Part shown: positions 6,014 through 11,146 of the stretch, piece by piece
Layout of the letters: each line of letters starts with the position of its first letter
Position numbering within the stretch: position 1 is the first letter of the stretch
From: Candidatus Methanogasteraceae archaeon UBA261
GTDB lineage: Archaea; Halobacteriota; Methanosarcinia; Methanosarcinales; Methanogasteraceae
Assembly (NCBI GenBank): GCA_002506015.1
Contig: DAWR01000120.1
Location: forward strand, 1,152 to 12,297
Length of the DNA: 11,146 nt
Reading direction: 5' to 3'
Notes under the pieces: model-generated
What the model was told of the DNA's origin: nothing
Databases searched by the model: none
The model's input: the letters and a program-made list of their open reading frames with translations, nothing else
Translations under genes and position numbers: made by a program

Positions 6014-6775
6014 TCAGTAGTCATATTTTCTGTGATAACCCCGTGGCGTTATGATGGTATTGCCCCATGTTCTTGACTCGCTATTTCCAATGATAACTGT
6101 GGTATGCATGTCCACGAAATCGTCGAAGTTGAGCGCGTCTTCGAGCGTGGTTGTGACCGTGCTCATCCCCTCTCTGAATGCATCTTTCACGAGCCCTACC
6201 GGAACCGACCCGCTTCTATGCTTCCGGACCAGTTCTACGCATCTCTTGAAGTTCGTGTTCCTGTTCCTGCTCTTTGGATTGTACAGGACGATCACAAAAT
6301 CGGCTGCTGCCGCGCTCAGCAGCCGCTTTTCGATATCCTCCCATGGCGTCAGCAGATCGCTCAGGCTCACGCTTGCGAAGTCGCCTGTGATGGGTGATCC
6401 GAGGATGCTTGCTGCTGCGCTTGCGGCTGTAACCCCTGGAATCACCTTTATCTCAATATCTGCATCTTCTTTTTCAGCAATCTCCAGTACGATTCCTGCC
6501 ATACCGTATATCCCGGAGTCTCCTCCGCTTATGATTGTGACCACATCTCCACTGGATGCCAGTTCCAGCGCGTTTTTGGCACGCGCAATTTCTTTCCCCA
6601 TTGAACTTGTTATGACCTCTTTATCTCCAAGCAGTGACTTGATCTGATTGAGATACGTGTTGTTGCCGACGATGTAGCGCGACTCTGATATCACCTTCTG
6701 TGCCGCAATGGTCATTAGATCCGGATGCCCTGGACCAATTCCAATTATATACAGTTTACCGCCTTTGGTAGCCAT
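6014..6775 (-). CDS. cobJ: Precorrin-3B / cobalt-factor III C17-methyltransferase
   Basis: 253 residues, the size of the stand-alone enzyme. It transfers a methyl group from S-adenosylmethionine to C17 and contracts the macrocycle to a corrin, in cobamide (B12) synthesis; in an anaerobic archaeon the cobalt-first route (CbiH-type activity) is the likely one. Motifs are typical of the tetrapyrrole methylase superfamily: IGIGPGHPDLMT (11-22), SGGDSGIYGMAG (83-94), PGVTAASAAA (113-122), LGSPITGDFASVSLSD (125-140), LLTPWE (141-146) and VLYNPKSRNR (163-172). No other cob/cbi gene lies beside it here. The ATG at 6775 follows a TATA-like AAGATATAGG about 23 bases upstream, suggesting a leaderless message. 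The gene runs convergent to the kinase gene and divergent from the 23S rRNA unit. Confidence 0.95.
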   Translation of the reverse strand: MATKGGKLYIIGIGPGHPDLMTIAAQKVISESRYIVGNNTYLNQIKSLLGDKEVITSSMGKEIARAKNALELASSGDVVTIISGGDSGIYGMAGIVLEIAEKEDADIEIKVIPGVTAASAAASILGSPITGDFASVSLSDLLTPWEDIEKRLLSAAAADFVIVLYNPKSRNRNTNFKRCVELVRKHRSGSVPVGLVKDAFREGMSTVTTTLEDALNFDDFVDMHTTVIIGNSESRTWGNTIITPRGYHRKYDY

Positions 6776-6792
6776 ATTCTGCTATTATGGCT

Positions 6793-6804
6793 CCTATATC
6801 TTAT
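6793..6804 (-). promoter_or_regulatory. Probable TATA box of cobJ
   Basis: On the minus strand the segment TAAGATATAGG is centred about 23 bases before the cobJ ATG (6775). The spacing fits a leaderless archaeal transcript. The box is weaker than those of hemC and the operon. Confidence 0.45.
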
Positions 6805-6868
6805 GTGTTATTGCCTAACCGGGCGTCTCGTGTGTCTCGTATGTGCCAGGCGCAATCACGACTTTCAA

Positions 6869-6883
6869 CGAAACCTTTATCTG
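6869..6883 (+). promoter_or_regulatory. Probable promoter of the 23S-5S rRNA unit
   Basis: CGAAACCTTTATCTG joins a BRE-like CGAAA to a TATA-like CTTTATCT and is close to the archaeal stable-RNA promoter consensus. It predicts a start near 6903-6908 and a leader of roughly 145 bases before the mature 23S. A second, weaker TATA-like sequence (ATTTATGA, near 6930) could start a shorter leader. Confidence 0.5.
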
Positions 6884-6910
6884 CTACCCGCCTAACCTAT
6901 AGAATACATT

Positions 6911-6997
6911 GTAACTCTTATGTTACGTGATTTATGATGCATATGGCAATTAACATTGCTATAGAAGGGTGAAGAGCGAGATTGTCGCATCTCGTTC
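6911..6997 (+). other. Structured leader: three successive hairpins upstream of 23S rRNA
   Basis: Three inverted repeats follow one another: GTAAC/GTTAC (6911-6926, 6-base loop); an almost perfect 9-bp stem around the loop TAAC (6942-6963, one G-U pair); and GAGCGAGAT/ATCTCGTTC (6974-6997, 6-base loop, one G-U pair). They sit between the predicted promoter and the 23S 5' end, so they would be part of the pre-rRNA leader. No tRNA gene is hidden here. A role in processing, chaperoning or termination control is possible but not shown. Confidence 0.5.
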
Positions 6998-7047
6998 GAT
7001 GAAGCCGTGTATACGTGTGATCTGGACGCTTACTGAATTAAGCAGAG

Positions 7048-9990
<2,943 letters not shown>

Positions 9991-10021
9991 CTGCTGATCT
10001 ATAAAGTAGGATTGTCATAGA

Positions 10022-10045
10022 ATGTGAGTCCTTCGGGGCTCATTT
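10022..10045 (+). other. UUCG-capped hairpin in the 23S-5S spacer
   Basis: TGAGTCC (10025-10031), the loop TTCG (10032-10035) and GGGCTCA (10036-10042) form a 7-bp stem containing one T-G pair, closed by the very stable UUCG tetraloop. It lies between the 23S processing stem and the 5S gene, so it is probably a folding or processing landmark in the pre-rRNA. It is not followed by a T run, which argues against a terminator. Confidence 0.6.
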
Positions 10046-10079
10046 CAGGCGATATCCAGTTTGTACTTTGCATTCATGT

Positions 10080-10207
10080 GAGTGTAGCGGCCATAGCGGA
10101 GGGGAAATTCCTGTACCCATCCCGAACACAGAAGATAAGCCTTCCCACGTTCCTTACTGTACTGAGGTGCGAGAGCCCTCGGGAACTCTGGATCGCTGCT
10201 ATGCTCA
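10080..10207 (+). rRNA. 5S ribosomal RNA
   Basis: About 128 bases, close to the usual archaeal size. The terminal helix is formed by GAGTGTAGCGGC (10080-10091) and GCTGCTATGCTC (10195-10206) with three G-U pairs, and can be extended by two bases outward. The hallmark loop CCCATCCCGAACAC (10116-10129) and the following AAGATAAGCC and GTACTGAGGTGCGAGAGCC match archaeal 5S rRNA. It lies about 90 bases after 23S in the same orientation and is very likely co-transcribed. The 5' and 3' ends are set by the helix and may be off by a few bases. Confidence 0.94.
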
Positions 10208-10210
10208 CTC

Positions 10211-10236
10211 TACATTTTATTCAAATATATTTTTCA
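10211..10236 (+). terminator. T-rich terminator after 5S rRNA
   Basis: Directly after the 5S gene come T-rich tracts (ATTTTATT, then ATATATTTTTC). Archaeal RNA polymerase stops at such oligo-T stretches without needing a hairpin. This would end the 23S-5S transcript. Confidence 0.55.
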
Positions 10237-10302
10237 ACGTATAGAAAATTATAGACGCATTTCAATATCGGCATAGGTAATTTTCTTCGTTTCAATCAAT
10301 TC

Positions 10303-10362
10303 TTTTGGCAGGATTTACAGGGTTGGATCGTATCCAGTAAATCCTGTTTATCCGGTCCAAAA
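10303..10362. repeat. REP-like palindrome
   Basis: A perfect 10-bp inverted repeat, CAGGATTTAC (10309-10318) and GTAAATCCTG (10337-10346), encloses a second perfect pair, TGGAT/ATCCA (10324-10336). The outer arms TTTTGG (10303-10308) and CCAAAA (10357-10362) can also pair, with TTTATCCGGT left unpaired between them. Sequences built on 'ATCCTG' blocks like this recur as short dispersed palindromes in some archaeal and bacterial genomes, so this may be one copy of a repeat family. It could also act as a transcriptional boundary between the rRNA unit and the next gene. Confidence 0.6.
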
Positions 10363-10434
10363 TTTCCATTTTCTTGGAAAGATGGCAATAATTTTAATAT
10401 ATCTACCCCAGAGCGGGGATATCTAGCGACCTGC

Positions 10435-10509
10435 ATGGATATCGAGAATAACCTTTTCAGTATCTTGGAAGAGGATAAGAACGCAAAATTGGAAAATAAA
10501 AGTTGCTAG
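10435..10509 (+). CDS. Doubtful 24-residue micro-ORF or gene remnant
   Basis: ATG at 10435 to TAG at 10507 encodes 24 residues (MDIENNLFSILEEDKN, then a Lys/Asn-rich end). A TATA-like TTTTAATATATC (about 10392-10403) stands some 35 bases upstream, and no ribosome binding site is seen. The composition (acidic/lysine-rich, amphipathic start) looks protein-like, as if it were the N-terminus of a gene lost by deletion, but so short a frame can arise by chance. No family is recognised. Confidence 0.2.
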   Translation: MDIENNLFSILEEDKNAKLENKSC

Positions 10510-10530
10510 CTAAATCCTGATGGTTAACAA

Positions 10531-10541
10531 AATTTATATGG
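10531..10541 (+). promoter_or_regulatory. Promoter of the flavin-binding protein gene
   Basis: AATTTATATGG, preceded by the A-rich AACAAA, is a good archaeal TATA box. It predicts a start near 10562 and so a short leader of about 26 bases ahead of the ATG at 10588, unlike the leaderless genes earlier in the window. Confidence 0.6.
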
Positions 10542-10587
10542 ACAGTCGTACATACATTCTCACTTCAACAACAAAAGGGTGACCAAC

Positions 10588-11022
10588 ATGAACCATAACG
10601 ACTGCACCAAATTCGCAAATGAAAATCCCGCATGTTATCTGGCAACAACCGACGGCGACCAGCCCAGGGTCCGTGGATTCCTGAACTGGTTTGCCGACGC
10701 AACAGGATACTATTTCCATACGGCTGCAACCAAACAGGTTTGCAGGCAGCTAATAAGCAATCCAAAGGTTGAGGTATGCTTCTTTGATCCAGAGAATCCT
10801 CTGGGTGTGGGAACAATGATGCGCGTGGCTGGTGAGGTTGAATTTGTCGAGGATTCAGGGCTGCGGTCCAGGCTCCTGGAAGAACGACCCTTCTTAAAGG
10901 CATTTGTATCGGGGCCTGATGACCAGGTACTGCAGATATTCAGGATATACAAAGGTGTTGCCCATTTCTGGACAATGGAGAACAATATGAGGGAATCGGA
11001 AATTGAAAGGATAGCATTTTAG
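10588..11022 (+). CDS. Pyridoxamine 5'-phosphate oxidase-like FMN-binding split-barrel protein
   Basis: 144 residues, normal for the single-domain family. Such proteins bind FMN (sometimes F420 or haem) as a dimer in the cytoplasm; members include pyridoxamine oxidases, nitroimidazole reductases and general flavin reductases. The sequence shows the expected N-terminal helix FANENPACYLATTDGDQPRV (8-27), strand GFLNWFADATGYYFHTA (30-46), then TKQVCRQLISNPKVEVCFFD (48-67), MMRVAGEVEFVED (78-90) and the C-terminal IFRIYKGVAHFWTMENN (117-133). Together these form the split barrel. This version resembles homologues in methanogens. The substrate is not predictable. The ATG at 10588 is chosen because GGGTGA (10577-10582), matching the anti-Shine-Dalgarno, precedes it by five bases; an in-frame GTG at 10579 overlaps that site. 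The gene stands alone in an AT-richer stretch between the 5S gene and a 5S fragment. Confidence 0.9.
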   Translation: MNHNDCTKFANENPACYLATTDGDQPRVRGFLNWFADATGYYFHTAATKQVCRQLISNPKVEVCFFDPENPLGVGTMMRVAGEVEFVEDSGLRSRLLEERPFLKAFVSGPDDQVLQIFRIYKGVAHFWTMENNMRESEIERIAF

Positions 11023-11034
11023 TGCATACTCACT

Positions 11035-11069
11035 ATTATTTTTCCCTGGTCTGTATCTCTCTCCAGGGG
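11035..11069 (+). terminator. Likely terminator of the flavin-binding protein gene
   Basis: A T-rich stretch (ATTATTTTT, ending at about 11043) is followed by a hairpin with stem CCCTGG (11044-11049) and CCAGGG (11063-11068) and a 13-base loop. Archaeal termination would rely on the T tract; the hairpin may stabilise the 3' end or be incidental. Confidence 0.45.
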
Positions 11070-11084
11070 TTCTGTTAAAATAAT

Positions 11085-11125
11085 ATTCCTGTACACATCC
11101 CGAACACAGCAGATAAGCCTTCCCA
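11085..11125 (+). pseudogene. Fragment of a 5S rRNA gene
   Basis: Forty-one bases match 5S positions 10107-10147 with two substitutions (39/41 identical), including the hallmark CATCCCGAACACAG. The match starts and stops abruptly. The upstream bases (TTAAAATAAT) cannot form the 5S helix that should pair with CCTTCCC, and the downstream bases do not follow the intact 5S. It is therefore probably a partial, non-functional copy, although a strongly diverged 5S gene running past the window end cannot be excluded. Confidence 0.7.
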
Positions 11126-11146
11126 GAGATTGTCGGAAAAGTACCT

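Noticed and set aside
6905..7047. Possible tRNA gene in the 23S leader
   Set aside because: The hairpins do not form a cloverleaf, and no T-loop (GTTCAAATC-like) or acceptor stem was found.
10286..10300. GTTTCAATC sequence resembling the end of an archaeal CRISPR repeat
   Set aside because: It occurs once, with no spaced repeats and no cas genes in the window.
10211..11146. Integrated mobile element bounded by the two 5S copies
   Set aside because: No integrase, transposase or terminal inverted repeats are seen. The repeat covers the middle rather than the 3' end of the gene, so only a scar or duplication is claimed.

Overview
The window reads as archaeal, most likely a euryarchaeote of the methanogen/ANME/Archaeoglobus kind. 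The evidence is: archaeal-type 23S and 5S rRNA sequences; TATA boxes about 23-27 bases upstream of start codons, as in leaderless archaeal transcripts; an ADP-dependent sugar kinase; a QueD-type pterin synthase; a CobJ-type corrin methyltransferase; and a flavin-reductase-like protein of a type common in methanogens. A closer taxonomic placement cannot be supported by eye.

Layout. (1) 1-243 (+): the end of a winged-helix DNA-binding protein, cut by the window edge. (2) 366-2132 (+): a large site-2-protease-type membrane metalloprotease with two PDZ-like regions and a low-complexity insert. (3) 2113-3009 (-): hemC, meeting the protease tail to tail with a 20-base overlap. (4) 3010-3252: a divergent intergenic region with nested inverted repeats and a TATA box facing each way. 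(5) 3253-6000 (+): a tight four-gene operon of an uncharacterised Cys-containing protein, a Roadblock/LC7 protein, a QueD-like 6-pyruvoyl-tetrahydropterin synthase homologue and an ADP-dependent phosphofructokinase/glucokinase. The last three start at or inside the end of the gene before. (6) 6014-6775 (-): cobJ, convergent with the operon. (7) About 6870-10236 (+): a 23S-5S rRNA unit with its own promoter and a hairpin-rich leader. No 16S gene and no tRNA lie upstream of it. (8) 10237-11146: a more AT-rich stretch with a palindromic repeat, a micro-ORF, a pyridoxamine-phosphate-oxidase-like gene and, at the very end, a 41-base copy of the middle of the 5S rRNA.

How it works together. hemC (hydroxymethylbilane for tetrapyrroles) and cobJ (ring contraction of the corrin ring) both belong to tetrapyrrole synthesis, but they are separate transcription units. 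The four-gene operon joins a putative signalling/scaffold pair (unknown protein plus Roadblock) to a deazapurine/pterin enzyme and a glycolytic kinase. The overlaps suggest co-translation, but the functional link is not obvious. The least ordinary parts are the unlinked 23S-5S unit with its structured leader, the stray 5S fragment that brackets the region after the rRNA, the nested inverted repeat between hemC and the operon, and the uncharacterised first gene of the operon. No mobile-element recombinase, CRISPR array or defence system was found.
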